Part shown: positions 12,720 through 23,639 of the stretch, piece after piece | Layout of the letters: each line of letters starts with the position of its first letter | Numbering within the stretch: the stretch's first letter is position 1 | Assembly: GCA_031216445.1 (NCBI GenBank) | Contig: CM062219.1 | Span: 15,227,001 to 15,291,000, forward strand | Length of the DNA: 64,000 nt | Direction: 5' to 3' | Origin: Lateolabrax maculatus | Lineage: Eukaryota > Chordata > Actinopteri > Acropomatiformes > Lateolabracidae | Notes under the pieces: model-generated | What the model was told of the DNA's origin: nothing | The model's database searches: none | What the model saw: the letters and a program-made list of their open reading frames with translations, nothing else | Made by a program: the position numbers and the translations under genes

Positions 12720-12925
12720 ATCTCGGTCGGAAGCTTGTTCCACTTTATGACAGCAGACAGGTAAAGTGGGCCCAAACCCTCCGCGCCGGGCAGCGTGGTG
12801 CAGGCGCCAATTCAAAACTGTCAGGGGGACATTTTAATCTGTGTTGGCAAACTTTGCGCGGTGTTTTGTAACACTGGCGTTAACTGTACCTTGCAGGTAG
12901 ATCTCTGAACCGTGCGGACTCATAG
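12720..12925. other. Local CpG cluster
   Basis: CpG sites are concentrated here (CTCCGCGCCGGGCAGCG, TTTGCGCGG, CCGTGCGG) against a CpG-poor background. It could be a promoter-like island, a degraded element or conserved regulatory DNA; no coding frame is supported. Confidence 0.4.
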
Positions 12926-13033
12926 ACAGAAAAGTGGATGTTAGAGAGTGAGCTGGCCAGCTTTCAACTGTGGACAATTTGAAGTGAGGAGAGGAACAAA
13001 GGAGAAGTTACCGTGAGATACTGAGGAAGAGAG

Positions 13034-13036
<3 letters not shown>

Positions 13037-13065
<29 letters not shown>
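13037..13065. repeat. (TG)14 microsatellite
   Basis: Uninterrupted TG dinucleotide repeat. Confidence 0.95.
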
Positions 13066-13436
13066 TGGCACTGTGTGGTCTAACTCAGTCCCCAGTTTAA
13101 CTGATGAACAGTTAAACTTAAACCAGTTTAAGATGAACAAAGCAGAAAAGCTTCGACCAAGCATAGAGCTCCTCAAAGAAAGGATGGCGCTGAGAAAAAA
13201 TGGTACTTGATTTTGTATAATATTGTAATATATGTCTTTTCCAATTTGCCTTCATAATAAAACAAACTCCTTTGGGATCTGAGAGACCACACCAACCTTG
13301 ATGTGGACTCTGAAGGAGAAGTGGAGGGTGCATGATTGGTGACTGTGAGGATGGCAGACTGAAAAAAGGTAATTGCATCAATTAAATCTGAACTGCTTAC
13401 ATTTTCAATGTACCAATGACACCCTACCTGACTGAT

Positions 13437-13480
13437 ATTATTATTTTTATTATTATTATTATTATTTATTATCATTATTT
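13437..13480. repeat. (ATT)n trinucleotide repeat
   Basis: Imperfect TTA/ATT repeat continuing into AT-rich sequence. It causes an asparagine-rich frame on the minus strand and an isoleucine-rich one on the plus strand. Confidence 0.9.
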
Positions 13481-13947
13481 TATCAATATTTATATATTTT
13501 TTAAAGGCCTGCAGTTGGATGCAGGTATTCTGCTCTTGCCTGGACTGTTTAAGGAGGACCCATGGTTGCTGTTTGAAGTTGAAGTGAGCCAGGAACAGTT
13601 GCCTACAGTTTATAAAGCACAGTCTAATCAAACCCAGCACTCGACGCTAACTTTTAAAATTGGCGGCATCAGCTTTTGGTTGCCAAAACTGAAATTATGG
13701 TTGTTGTGATGGAAATCTTAGAGCTGGTTCACTCTAACAAGAAGTTTCAGGAGACCGGGATGTCTTACACAGGAATATTTATTGAAGCTTGATCGAGGAG
13801 AAAAGGGAAACACCACGTGTGAATCACAGCGTACTGCTACCCAAATCTGAAGATGACCAGAACTGATAAGTTCCGCTATATCCAAATAAGGTTATTCCTA
13901 ACTCAGCCTGTCATGTGTGATGACTCTATTGGATATCGGATGTTGAA

Positions 13948-14170
13948 AGGACCAGTGTGTAAAATATAGTGGCATCTAGCAGTGAGGTTGCAGTTTGCAA
14001 CTCTCCTCACCACCACCAACCTAGCGTGTAGGAGAACCTACAGCGGCCAATGCAAAATGTCCTATCTAGAACCAGTGTTTGGTGAATGACAAATATAAAC
14101 TGAGAGCAAAGTTAAGAGGCCATCTGCTTAACTTCAGAGAGAATGGCGGCTCACTTCACTTAATGGCCAA
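13948..14170 (+). repeat. Dispersed percomorph repeat (non-coding)
   Basis: The text contains, in order, GGACCAGTGTGTAAAATATA, GTGGCATCTAGCAGTGAGG, GTGTAGGAGAACCTAC, GAACCAGTGTTTGG and AATGGCGGC. I recognise this series from a high-copy non-coding repeat found in many percomorph introns. The class is not clear to me; a non-autonomous DNA element or a SINE are both possible. No coding capacity is seen. Orientation follows the order in which I remember it. Confidence 0.65.
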
Positions 14171-14179
14171 CTTTAAGGA

Positions 14180-15400
14180 GAAAATCATATCTTGGCAGTC
14201 CAGTTCTTGACAGCTCATACCCAGGTGACCTTTTACGTGAACAGACTTTTGTTTTGGTTTCCCATGTTAAGTTTGCCAATGATGCTCAAAGACACAAAGC
14301 TGTCAAGTCAGCTAATGTATGCCCAGGTTGCATCAAGGAATGGCTCTTTGCAAGGATTATATGACTCTCAATTTTGTCTGAGGAAGGGTCCACAGTGTCA
14401 TACTTTGAAAACCGCTGTTTTAGATTAATACACTTTTTATCACTCAAATTTTGTGATGCCCCATTGCACATTCTGAATTCTGTCTCATCCCTCATCCAGT
14501 CGAGGCCTGGGGCAAAACACCTCTCCTGTTTGTTTAAAAAAAATGATATCTTCTTCCAGCTGGGCCAAAGGAAATGGAAGCAGTAGGACTAGCTCTCCTT
14601 GTGGGATGTTTCCTAATGGCAGACCAATAAGAAAAGGCTATTGTTAGTTTAGAAAGACTAATGCAACAAGTCCTCATACTGTACATAAATGTAGGTAGAT
14701 GTAGGCTGACATTAATAGACTGACATCAGTATCAAATCCCATATGTGTGATGTGATTTATCTTGGATTCCTCAGAGGGGGAAATGTGGACTGCAGGAAAA
14801 GTTAAACAAAACCTCTAAAACTGTTGTTAAAAATGTCAAAGCATGAATCCAGGTTGGAATTTGAAGGTGTTTACAATTTTGCATAACATAATACCTCAAA
14901 AGATAGCTTTTCCTAAACTTGCACTCACAAACACACAAATCCAAACAAAACATTGACAACTCAAAATACTTGCGACTTATAAAAACAGCCATGCTATGAT
15001 CAGAAAATATCTGAGGCATGTTTTGACTTTGTATGAAAAAGTCCAAAGTTGTTTTCACTTCTGCTTTGTAAGGTTATATAGAATACACTTTGCATACATT
15101 TGCATCAGTGTACTTATAGTGCTTGTTTAGACATCCTTTATACAGTACTGTTCATTGTTTTTGGTGCCCACAAGTCATCAGTATATTCATGATAAATACG
15201 TCCAGTGTTTTTATCCTGAAAAGCACTGCTGTGATGGAGCATAAAAGCAGTGAATAAACTGTGCTAAAAGGACGGATGTGATAGATCCTCTCTTTTAATT
15301 GTCACAGGTGTTTTAAATGCCCAATCATTATTCCAGCATCTGCTTTCATCCACAGGGTACTGACTGATGACGTATTCAATCCTGCTCCATATCTACACCA
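14180..15400. other. Unique sequence, no gene seen
   Basis: No recognisable gene or repeat. Short frames on both strands lack domain resemblance. Confidence 0.5.
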
Positions 15401-15403
15401 GGG

Positions 15404-15570
15404 GCTATATTCACAAAGGATCTTATCATTCCACTAGGAGTCCTCCCAAATGGCACGAAAAGTTCCTAACTGAGGTTGCCTCTCGGTAAAGAACTGAGAG
15501 AACTGCTAAACTACGAGAAGGGGCAATGTTGACCGGCCTTACTTGCTATGTCCACAGTGATTGGTGTTTG
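15404..15570 (+). mobile_element. Possible PIF/Harbinger-type terminus
   Basis: GGGGCTATATTCACAAAGG followed by ATCTTATC resembles the terminal sequence of fish Harbinger-type elements, where a variant of GGGGCTGTATTCACAAAG is common. No matching inverted end is visible downstream, so the element is truncated or the resemblance is accidental. The MADF/BESS-like exon 2.4 kb downstream would fit a Harbinger accessory gene, but the link is inferential. Confidence 0.35.
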
Positions 15571-16470
15571 TGTAAGTTAATACGAAATAAGATATTCATC
15601 GACGCACTGTGAGGAAGGTATCATTTTTAATACAAATATAAAAAGTCAGTATTGTCATAATGGCGATATTCCGACTTGTTGTCCAACTTCATTTTAGGCA
15701 TAAGATGCTCTTGTGATAAAGGGTCCTCATTTGTCTAGCTGATGTATTCACACAAATGACATTCTTTGACTTACAGGCTTTTGTTACATGTTTTTAAATA
15801 TATTTATATAATATAATATTAATTGAGAAGTAATCAAACCCTTAGCCTTATAAAATTGTTAAGCAATGCGCCATAGAAGATTGATCATGGGACTATTGCT
15901 CTGTATCACCAAATTACACATATAGTAATACAACAATCTAGCAGCACTGAAGAAAAAAGAAAATCTGGTTGAGACTTGATTCCCGACCTTTAAAAGCAAT
16001 GTAGACAGAAAATCAAAGAGGGCTCACTATCAGTAATTCCCTCAGAAAAAGCCATGGGATGACATGCTAATGTGTACCAATATATTACTGGCCACTTTGC
16101 CATCTTATCTCAGATATATTGCTTTGAATCTGAAAATTCACTCGAGAGATAAACATCAAATCCTCAACTAGCCTATACTTCATGTTTATTAATGCAGATG
16201 AACAAGTTCGAGAGAGGAGACCGAGAGTGGATATGAGGAAATACCATGGAACAAGAGGGAAACTGGAAAGATGAGTAAGCAAGATAAGTCAGAGCACACA
16301 TAGTTGTAAGAAGGTGGTGGGAAAAAAAGAAACACGAGCATAGTGAAAAAAAAAAAAAAGGCTGCCGCTACCTTTAGTTAATCACTGATTTAATGCAACA
16401 CCCATGATGCACACTAAGTGACCCAACATGTAGGGACTGCAGAGGAGCTTTCAGCTCAAAGTGCCGAGTA

Positions 16471-16550
16471 GACTGGTTATAGTGGGAAAGAGGCGCTGGG
16501 TGGACTGGTTATAGCGGGACATAGAGGCGGCATGGACTGGTTTCGTCATC
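16471..16550. repeat. 32-bp tandem repeat, about 2.5 copies
   Basis: Units at 16471-16502, 16503-16534 and a partial unit from 16535 share GACTGGTTATAG and a purine-rich second half. It is a minisatellite with diverged units. Confidence 0.85.
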
Positions 16551-16809
16551 TTTTCTGATTAAATCTAGTAAAGCTACACTAAGGAAGTTGATAATCAGCT
16601 GCATGCACAGGCTTCCAAGTGCCATCTATAGATGTGGAATGTATTGATGATTTGGACACAAGGCTTCGTGGCGTAGTGTTATTCCACTGGTGTTGTTGGA
16701 TTTACAGTTAATGCAATTTATTTTGTTTAATTTAACAGTAGCATCATATATCATTGTATATACACCCCCATCATTTAAAAATGAAACACAGTAATGTTTA
16801 CTCTGAGTA

Positions 16810-16925
16810 CATTTAAAGTGACTTACTTTTTACTTTTATGAAAGTACATTTTTGCACATACTTTTACTGGAGTAAAATTTCTTTAAAGTTACACTACTTG
16901 CGTACTTGAGTACAGTAATCTTTCC
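16810..16925. repeat. Dispersed fish repeat of the ACTTTTACTTGAGTA type
   Basis: Contains GAGTACATTTAAAGTGACTT, TTTTTACTTTTATGAAAGTA, ACTTTTACTGGAGTAAAATT and GTACTTGAGTACAGTAATC. These are the repeated motifs of a very common non-coding fish element with internal ACTTTTACT reiterations. No coding content. Class is not assigned. Confidence 0.6.
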
Positions 16926-17852
16926 ATATAATGTCAGCCTTGATGTGCTGTATACTCTCTGTGTAATCTGTTTTATATCCCCCAAAAAGCAAAGATAACT
17001 CAAACACAGAAAATGCATTCCTCCAATGGAGGATTGTAACTTTACTATAAACAATATACTAAGCTGGCATTGTAGCTGTTACACAAACATATTCACTTTA
17101 CTTCAGCTTGAATCAAAAACCTTCGGTCACAAAAATACCAAAAAGTAAGACATGACAGACATGGTAGGAAGGTACACAAGCAAAAGGCAAGACCAGAAAA
17201 ACAGCTCAGGCAACTTGACATTGACTGAGACTCTAATCTGTAATATGATGCAGCTTCTGAGGCATTCAGCAGGTCTGATGAGGGGAAGAGCCACTGGTGT
17301 GAAGGGCGGGGGAACATACTATTGCTGTGTCCGAAATCGTGTAATTAACGGTAGGGGCATGGTAAGGGCCGTATGGGGATTTAACGAGTCAGTAGGCACG
17401 TCAGCAGTGATAACAATGGTGGAATGTTTTGAAGACAAGCTAAGTCCGCAATTACCCACACCTGTACAATGGGTTATTGCTGCTGCACAGTTACAAATGT
17501 GCTTCTCAAAATAGCTGGCAACAGATCAGTACCATTGTAGAAGTCGACATGGAAATCTGAAAAAATAAATGGAAACAAGTCTGAGACCATCACGTCCGTG
17601 CACGGTGGAGAATGTTGGGTGACGGTGCCGATTGCATGTTTTGTCATCAGATGCCTCAGCTGGATATATAATGTCCACTGAGACCAATTTTCCACAAAAT
17701 AATACAAAAGGTGTTTTACATTTAGCTTCCAATTAATGGGGCAAAACTGTAATCAGAATGTTTCATAGCTTAATGTTGACGCCAGCAACAACTGGTTTTG
17801 AGTTCAGGAGCTAAAGTGCTTGAAGTTTTAGGACATCGGCAGTCCTTCATAA

Positions 17853-18170
17853 AGCCCATCATCCGAGTCGGGTCCTTCACCTGGCCTGTCGACCTCAACA
17901 TTTGAGCCCTCACCTGAGTCCTCCTCCGAGCCCTCTACCTCATACAGAACACCTACAGTACAAAGAAAGGTGGAGCGAGCCCAGGAGATGGATGTTGTTG
18001 ACACTGGCCTCCTCCAGAGGCGGGCAGAGATCAGAGAGGAGATGCGTGCAGGCCAGAATATATACAACAGCTTTGATAATTACATCACCTTGTTTCTTCA
18101 GTTGCTGCCTCCACATGATGCAAAGAGACTGATAAAGGAGATTAAATATTCGATGCATTGTTATGGGTAG
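17853..18170 (+). CDS. MADF/BESS-like C-terminal exon (partial)
   Basis: A 105-codon plus-strand frame opens after a TAA at 17850 and ends at the TAG at 18168-18170. Its first 40 or so residues are a Ser/Pro/Glu-rich linker (SPSSESGPSPGLSTSTFEPS). A charged helical stretch follows (LLQRRAEIREEMRAG), then DNYITLFLQLLPP and AKRLIKEIKYSM at the C-terminus. That order matches the linker plus BESS-type protein-interaction motif at the end of MADF/Myb-like DNA-binding proteins. The MADF domain itself is not visible upstream, so this would be a last exon; an AG at 17853-17854 could be its acceptor, though its pyrimidine tract is weak. A plausible 3' UTR follows. It may belong to a host gene, to a Harbinger-type element carrying a MADF/Myb accessory protein, or be a relic. 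The minus strand has an acidic frame here that I regard as a shadow. Confidence 0.4.
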   Translation, partial: SPSSESGPSPGLSTSTFEPSPESSSEPSTSYRTPTVQRKVERAQEMDVVDTGLLQRRAEIREEMRAGQNIYNSFDNYITLFLQLLPPHDAKRLIKEIKYSMHCYG

Positions 18171-18490
18171 AGACACACAGACACACACACAGAGCACTGT
18201 TTGTGCAGTATTGTTTTTGTGTTATTTTTTATGTTGTTGGCCAACCAGCCTGTTACCGCCTAGCCAATGTGATGGGAACTCTCAGGTGACCTACTGAATG
18301 TTTTATTAAATGTGTAGTACCTTGCCTTTTATTGTTGGACAAGGTATTCATTTCAGGCCATAACTTTGAAATCAAGCACTTTTTTTGCAGCAAGATATTT
18401 GTTTTCTGTATATAAAGTAATGTGCTAGAGTTTGACTTTGTTGTTCAAGTGTGTGGGGACTAAAATAAACTCAAACTACAATGAGCTGTT
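18171..18490 (+). other. Putative 3' UTR with poly(A) signal
   Basis: Downstream of the BESS-like frame, AATAAA occurs at 18464-18469 and is followed within 30 bases by TGAGCTGTTC, where cleavage would be expected. A short CA run lies at 18176-18190. The AT-rich composition suits a 3' UTR, but AATAAA is common by chance. Confidence 0.3.
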
Positions 18491-19300
18491 CTTTGAACTT
18501 CATGATAGAGCTACTGCCCTACAGTGCACCGTATATCTGGGACATGAGCCCCTCAGTGTCAATAAGTTTTACTTTTAGAAGTAAAATAGTTTTCCTGAAG
18601 TACTGAAATGTCATGACCACTAACTACACAAAATTTTGGGCCTGAATCAAAGTAAAAAAATAAAAATATAATACATTAAAACATGAATTAATACTGACTA
18701 ATCAAGTATTCTTAGCAGTGTTTACTTACTGTATTCTAGGTTTGCTAATAAAATAATATCTGGCCTTAAACTAGATAGTAATAGTTTTTCTGTTCTTATT
18801 AAACATCCACTCCATTAAACTGGCTACTGATAGACTACAGTTATGTTGTAGTTGCAGTTCAAGGTCATTCAATGGTTGTTTAATTTAATGTGTTAATTCA
18901 GAGGTTCTGTACTTACTTGATCACTTCGTATCTTTAAACTGTACACAAAAGAGAGAAAAAAAATGACATTAACATTATGAGCTACCATGTGCAGATAAGT
19001 AATAAAATCCACCAAACTGAATCCACTTTAAATACAGGCTGTTACACCACAACAAACGGATAAAGTTAAAGGGAGTTGAATCATAAAGGAGAGCTGTGTA
19101 CTGTAAGAAGGAAATGGCATAGCTTGCAAATGTGTAAAACCATCAAATATAAATCATTATTATTATTTCACATTAAAGTATTATACTGCAGTCTCAGTAT
19201 AAAACCAATGCATCAAATCTCTTCCCTGCTGTAGACGAGTGTACACACACACACGCACGCACCATAGCCCTGATTCAACCTCCTGCTGCTGTCCCCTTCC
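18490..19300. other. AT-rich sequence, no gene seen
   Basis: No gene or known repeat is recognised. Confidence 0.5.
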
Positions 19301-19310
19301 GCCAGTCGAC

Positions 19311-19600
19311 TGTGTTTATATATTGATTAATATGGCTCCTACTGTAATATACTCCAGGGCATAACACAGCAGGCTGCTCTTTGGTCAAATTCTGCTGTGT
19401 GTGAGTCTTTTATGTGCATGTGTGTCTGTGCCTGTGTTTTTATATTTACACTGATTAATAGGTCTGCTGCTGTAATGTACCCTAGGCACACACAGAACAC
19501 TTATCATCAATGAATAAACTGCTGTGTGTGTGTGTGTGTTTTGAGTGTGTACTTGTGTGTGCCTGTGTGTTTGTATTTATGTGTGTATTTATACTGAACA
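19311..19600. repeat. Diverged tandem repeat with 120-130-bp units
   Basis: Two long units (19311-19432 and 19433-19562) and a third start at 19563 share TGTGTTT plus an AT-rich segment, TGATTAATA, a CTGCTGTAATGTACC-like block and a GT-rich end. A weaker version of the CTCCTGCTGCTGT block lies upstream near 19280. It is an old minisatellite mixed with GT repeats. Confidence 0.7.
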
Positions 19601-19995
19601 TTTTTGGGGTCAAAGCATCCATGTACTCATTAACCAAACACAGTGTTGAGTCTCTTGCCGTGGCGGCAGTATCAATGGGGTTTCAGCAGGTCTTCAACAC
19701 TATTACGGGGTTAGATGATTAAAAGAAAAACACCTGCTGGATTTATGTTACCGCATTTTGCAGCCACAATGAAATGGTGGTGATATCTATCACTTTGAGT
19801 CTGTCTGGCACATTCAGACGGGGGCACTATGATATTTAAAGGAAATGAAGTATAATAATGAGTATTCTTTTCTGTACTTTTCTGAGTCCAATATGACGTA
19901 AGATCTGGATTTAATAAGCAAACTGTCCCAATTAAGGTTAAGTAGCCAGGCCAGGCAAGGTTTATGAACAATCTGTTTCAAGGTCGACAAAAACC

Positions 19996-20900
19996 TTTTT
20001 TTTTTTCCCTCTTTGGCATTTAAGTTTTTATTATTTTTCATTTTAAAAACATGACAGCAGGAAAACCTTCATATCATTTCAGGGTTATAGGAGTAGATAC
20101 TATTACAAGATGTGTAGAAAATAGAAGATTAAATAATTGAATGAATTAATTAAAATCAATAACAAAATAAAAAGAAAACCTGTAATAGTCACAGAAGATT
20201 TGCAACTATGCTTGAAATCTAAATGGGCCTTAAAATGTCCCTGGATGAAGTCCCATCTTTCCTAACTACATAGGATGCAAATTCTACTACTGCATTCACG
20301 CAATCGTGCAAATCTGGAGCTTTTCCTGTTTTCCAATTCCTCTAAATATTTCTGGATTATTACTGAAAATGCACATCTTGATGTATTTGATATTTGACAT
20401 CCGTCTCCTAATAAACACAAGATGGAATCAGAGGGATTGCTGAGCCAAACCAACAGGACTTCCATAACATTTACCCAAAATGGTCTCACTAATGTACATT
20501 CCCAATTACACTGAATGTAGTAAAGTTCCCACTTGCATTCTGCACTTCCAACACAAAAAGCTTCATTCTGTGTCTTACTGGAGAATGGGATATCTTATAT
20601 TGTGTACTTGCCTTTTGCTTCCTTTACATATTTTCCACATACTGTCAAGATTGTCAAACATTCCCCCCCTCTTTAAATTCTCTTCTCAGATTTCTCTGCC
20701 ATAACAGTTTCACATTAGATGAGTCATTAAATTACTGTTGTTTTATAAAAGTGTGTGGAATTTCTTTGGCAAATCAAAATTATCTACAATATGGTTTTCT
20801 GTGACTTAGATCCTTAGATCCTAATATGTAAAGATTTCCAAAAATGTTCTTTACCCTTGAGTCCGAACAGTTGAATTAAATCTTAATAAGACATAAATAC
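19996..20900 (-). mobile_element. Antisense L1-type LINE 3' end with poly(A)
   Basis: On the minus strand the C-terminal ORF2 region is recognisable in pieces: WQRNLRREFKEG, then QYKISHSPVRHRMKLF near 20590-20540, then RPFWVNVMEVL followed by DSILCLLGDG around 20480-20390. This order (tryptophan-rich segment, cysteine-rich region, PFW..V, CLLGD) is that of fish L1 ORF2 3' ends. Stops and frame changes show it is inactive. On the plus strand an 11-base T run at 19996-20006 corresponds to the poly(A) tail, which places the 3' terminus there and leaves a 3' UTR of roughly 200 bases. The 5' side is truncated, as usual for L1. The left boundary is firm, the right one approximate. Confidence 0.8.
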
Positions 20901-21360
20901 ACTGCAACTACATAATTTGTACACTGTTACCTTATCTGGCATGCCTTAACAGGCCTACACATACATAATTAATATGGTAACTTTTTTAAATACATAGTCA
21001 TGTCTAAATAGCATCACTGCTGCAAGCCACAGCAAGCCACAGTGAACTCAGACTAACAAAAAACAATCAGAATTTGATGTCCTTACTGTTACTTGGCCTC
21101 AGAGAATATATAGCAAATTTCACCAAATTCATGTCAAAGCTCATCGCTGTAATGTGTATGTCCATGTTTCTGCATATTCTTTCCTTTTTCATAAATAAAT
21201 GATTAAACTGAGTCAGAGCATTCCTCTCGAACATAATTCAGTCATCTGAATGTTTTATTAGTTGGGCTAACTTTAATTCCTGTATGATTTGGATTTGCTA
21301 AACCCCGCTGTACTGTAGCTGAACCTTGCTTCTGTTCTATTTGGAGCAGGCTGTATTAAT
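20900..21360. other. AT-rich sequence, no gene seen
   Basis: Nothing recognisable. A doublet CAAGCCACAG occurs near 21025-21040. Confidence 0.5.
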
Positions 21361-21363
21361 TGT

Positions 21364-21480
21364 TGAGACACATGATTCATCGAGAGGAGAGAGGCGTTGT
21401 GTGGAGGAGAGAGGGAGGGAAAGAAAGAGAGAGAGAGAGATGGCAGAGACAGAGAGCAGACTGGGAGACAGAGAGGACGC
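21364..21480. repeat. Purine-rich GA tract
   Basis: GAGAGGAGAGAGG, GGAGGGAAAG and an (AG)8 run at 21425-21440, followed by CAGAGACAGAGAG. A long homopurine bias like this can form triplex DNA. Confidence 0.8.
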
Positions 21481-21799
21481 TCATTAATGTTTGGTCAGCA
21501 GTTTGTTCAGAATTATGTATTTTCAGCCAAGTAGTTCAGATGATAATTGTCAGACATCCAGGTGGAAGCAGATGGTGTGAATCAGCCAGGACGAAGAAGG
21601 TCGGGAGGTGACACAAACACAGGCCATGGCACAGGGATGTACTCCATCCTTTTAGTCCAAGTTAGAAAATATGTTGCACATTAGTTTAGTATACTGTCGC
21701 TTTCTGCATTTCTTTTCCTTACCATAATTATATCTGCACCAGTATTTCCTCTATTTCCCAAAAGCAGTAATATCCAAAATTTCAACTTACCTCAGCCAT

Positions 21800-21990
21800 T
21801 TTGATTGGGGACGCCCAGAACGACTGGCCGATTTTCAGTATAAATGTGTGATTGGGAGATCAGGATTACGGCTTTCTAATCGTCGATCGTAAAAATCGAT
21901 AAATGACGCTAAATACTTTTGCTAATTAAACGGTCTGCCTACAAAGAACGAGTGAACCACTGCACAGCGACAGACTCGTTCAGCAACCTA
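21800..21990. other. Local CpG cluster
   Basis: CpG sites are dense here (GGACGCCCAG, AACGACTGGCCG, ATCGTCGATCG, ATCGATAAATGACG) in a CpG-poor neighbourhood. It could be an unmethylated regulatory element or part of a young insertion. No coding frame or terminal repeat is seen. Confidence 0.35.
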
Positions 21991-21999
21991 ACAGGCCAG

Positions 22000-23040
22000 C
22001 AAGGCAGCGAGGAATAACAACGTATAGAGTCAGAATATTTTCACGTCTAACTTGGTGAATTAAGGGTTTATATCGACCAAACTACTGGAAAGATAACAAA
22101 GACTGTTTTTACTGAGTTTGAATGAAGCGTGTTTTACGATGAGTAAAAAGGCAATTAAAGTGTATAGTTGTATGTCTCAGTTTAGAAGAAAAATAGGTAG
22201 AAAACTCGTTGTTTGCACACAAGTCTTGTGGTGTGCTCTTCTGTCTTATCAGAGTAATTGTCTGGTTTGCCAGAATGAAACAAAGAAGCATGGACATCTA
22301 AAACTGGAGATTAACTTTTATTTAGTTTGTTTGGTGTTAACTGAAAGATTTTGTATCTTGGAGATGATCCAGGAATCTTTGAGAAATACAAAACAAAAGA
22401 GACAAAGAAAAACATTTGTGTGTGTTTCTGTGTTTGTGAAAGAGTGACAGAGAACTGAGAAAACTATTTTGGCGTGGTTGATTTGTGGCTGCAAAACGTT
22501 TGCACTAATCTTAGTTTAAACGATTTACCAGCAAAATTGCTGATGTTATTCATACTGCTGTCAAATTGTTGACAGGGAGGATGGTGTTTTTTTTGTTACT
22601 GCAGAGTTAAATCTTGCTTATTGATAAAGTCAGATCTGTGGCGTGCACCCTCCCTGGCACTGAAGTGATGTTGCTGCTGTTTAGATTACTGTGTGGATTA
22701 CTGCCTTGCATGGACTCCACTTTCTTGGTACTGAACTAGTAGGAAAGGCAAGTAACTACAAGCTGGGTGTGGTGATCCTGATGTGGGTTTTTCATGAATA
22801 ATCTGCCTGTTTAGCTTTGGCAGCTGCAGACTCACAGTTGAGTAGCAGTGCAGAAGAACAGCTGTTATTATCTAAATCAAAATAAGGAAGGCATACCTTT
22901 GGGAATTTCTATACTGTCTTTTTATGAACAACATTACTGATTGTATTATTCAGTAACCAGGGTAGAATTGCGATACATTTTTTAATGTTTCATCTGTGGC
23001 TTCACCTTGCAGTATTGACTTCAATTTTTACAGACTTTGA
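22000..23040. other. Unique sequence, no gene seen
   Basis: A 109-codon frame at 22118-22447 starts with a non-ATG codon and shows no domain. I regard it as chance. Confidence 0.45.
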
Positions 23041-23044
23041 TTTT

Positions 23045-23475
23045 AAAGCTGCACTAATCAATATTTTTATATTAATAAACGTATGTGTGATGTGGAAGGT
23101 ATCGCTTAGTGATGAACCAGCAGACAACGACTCCGTAGTTCCCCTCAGCTCTGAATAGTTTACTGGTGTTTATCAGTTAATTGTTTCAGTTTTAACAGCT
23201 TGCGACATTACTGTTTTGCTTCAATCTCATTGTCATCAACTTTGTTTTCAGCTGTGGCAGGAAGCTGTTCTCAGAACACTGTACTGTTTGGTGTTATGCA
23301 GGTATACATTGGGTTTGTCAGACAGACAAAGTTTGCAAGTAGCTGGTGAAAATGGACTATTTAGCAGCTAAAGAGCCAGATACTTCTCTCAGGAAGTGGT
23401 GGAGACCAAAACAAAGCTTAAAAGAGGGCCAATGTTGGACATAAATTCATCACCAGAAAAGTGTTTTCTAACACT
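23045..23475. repeat. Dispersed percomorph repeat (non-coding)
   Basis: Contains AAGCTGCACTAATCAATATT, CAGACAACGACTCCG, CTCAGCTCTG, AGCTGTGGCAGGAAGC, TTTAGCAGCTAAAGAGCCAG and GTGGTGGAGACCAAAACA. I recognise this series from a repeat scattered through percomorph genomes. No coding capacity or clear terminal repeat is visible. Class is unassigned. Confidence 0.6.
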
Positions 23476-23594
23476 TCCTCTATACATTAAGAAGTTGGTG
23501 ATTATACATGTTTGAAGAAAAACGTTTGTAAGTTATCAGGACTCATAATAAACTATCTTGCATCACAAATTGTATGCATGACCCAAGGACCACT

Positions 23595-23638
23595 GCGTGT
23601 GCGTGTGTGTGAGAGAGAAAGAAAGAGAGAGATAGAGA
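23595..23638. repeat. Compound GT/GA microsatellite
   Basis: A short GTGTGCGTGTGTGT run followed by GA repeats with AAAG interruptions. Confidence 0.85.
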
Positions 23639-23639
23639 A

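Noticed and set aside
16471..16550. Evenly spaced 32-bp repeats resembling a CRISPR array
   Set aside because: The units are contiguous with no spacers and diverged, in eukaryotic DNA. It is a minisatellite.
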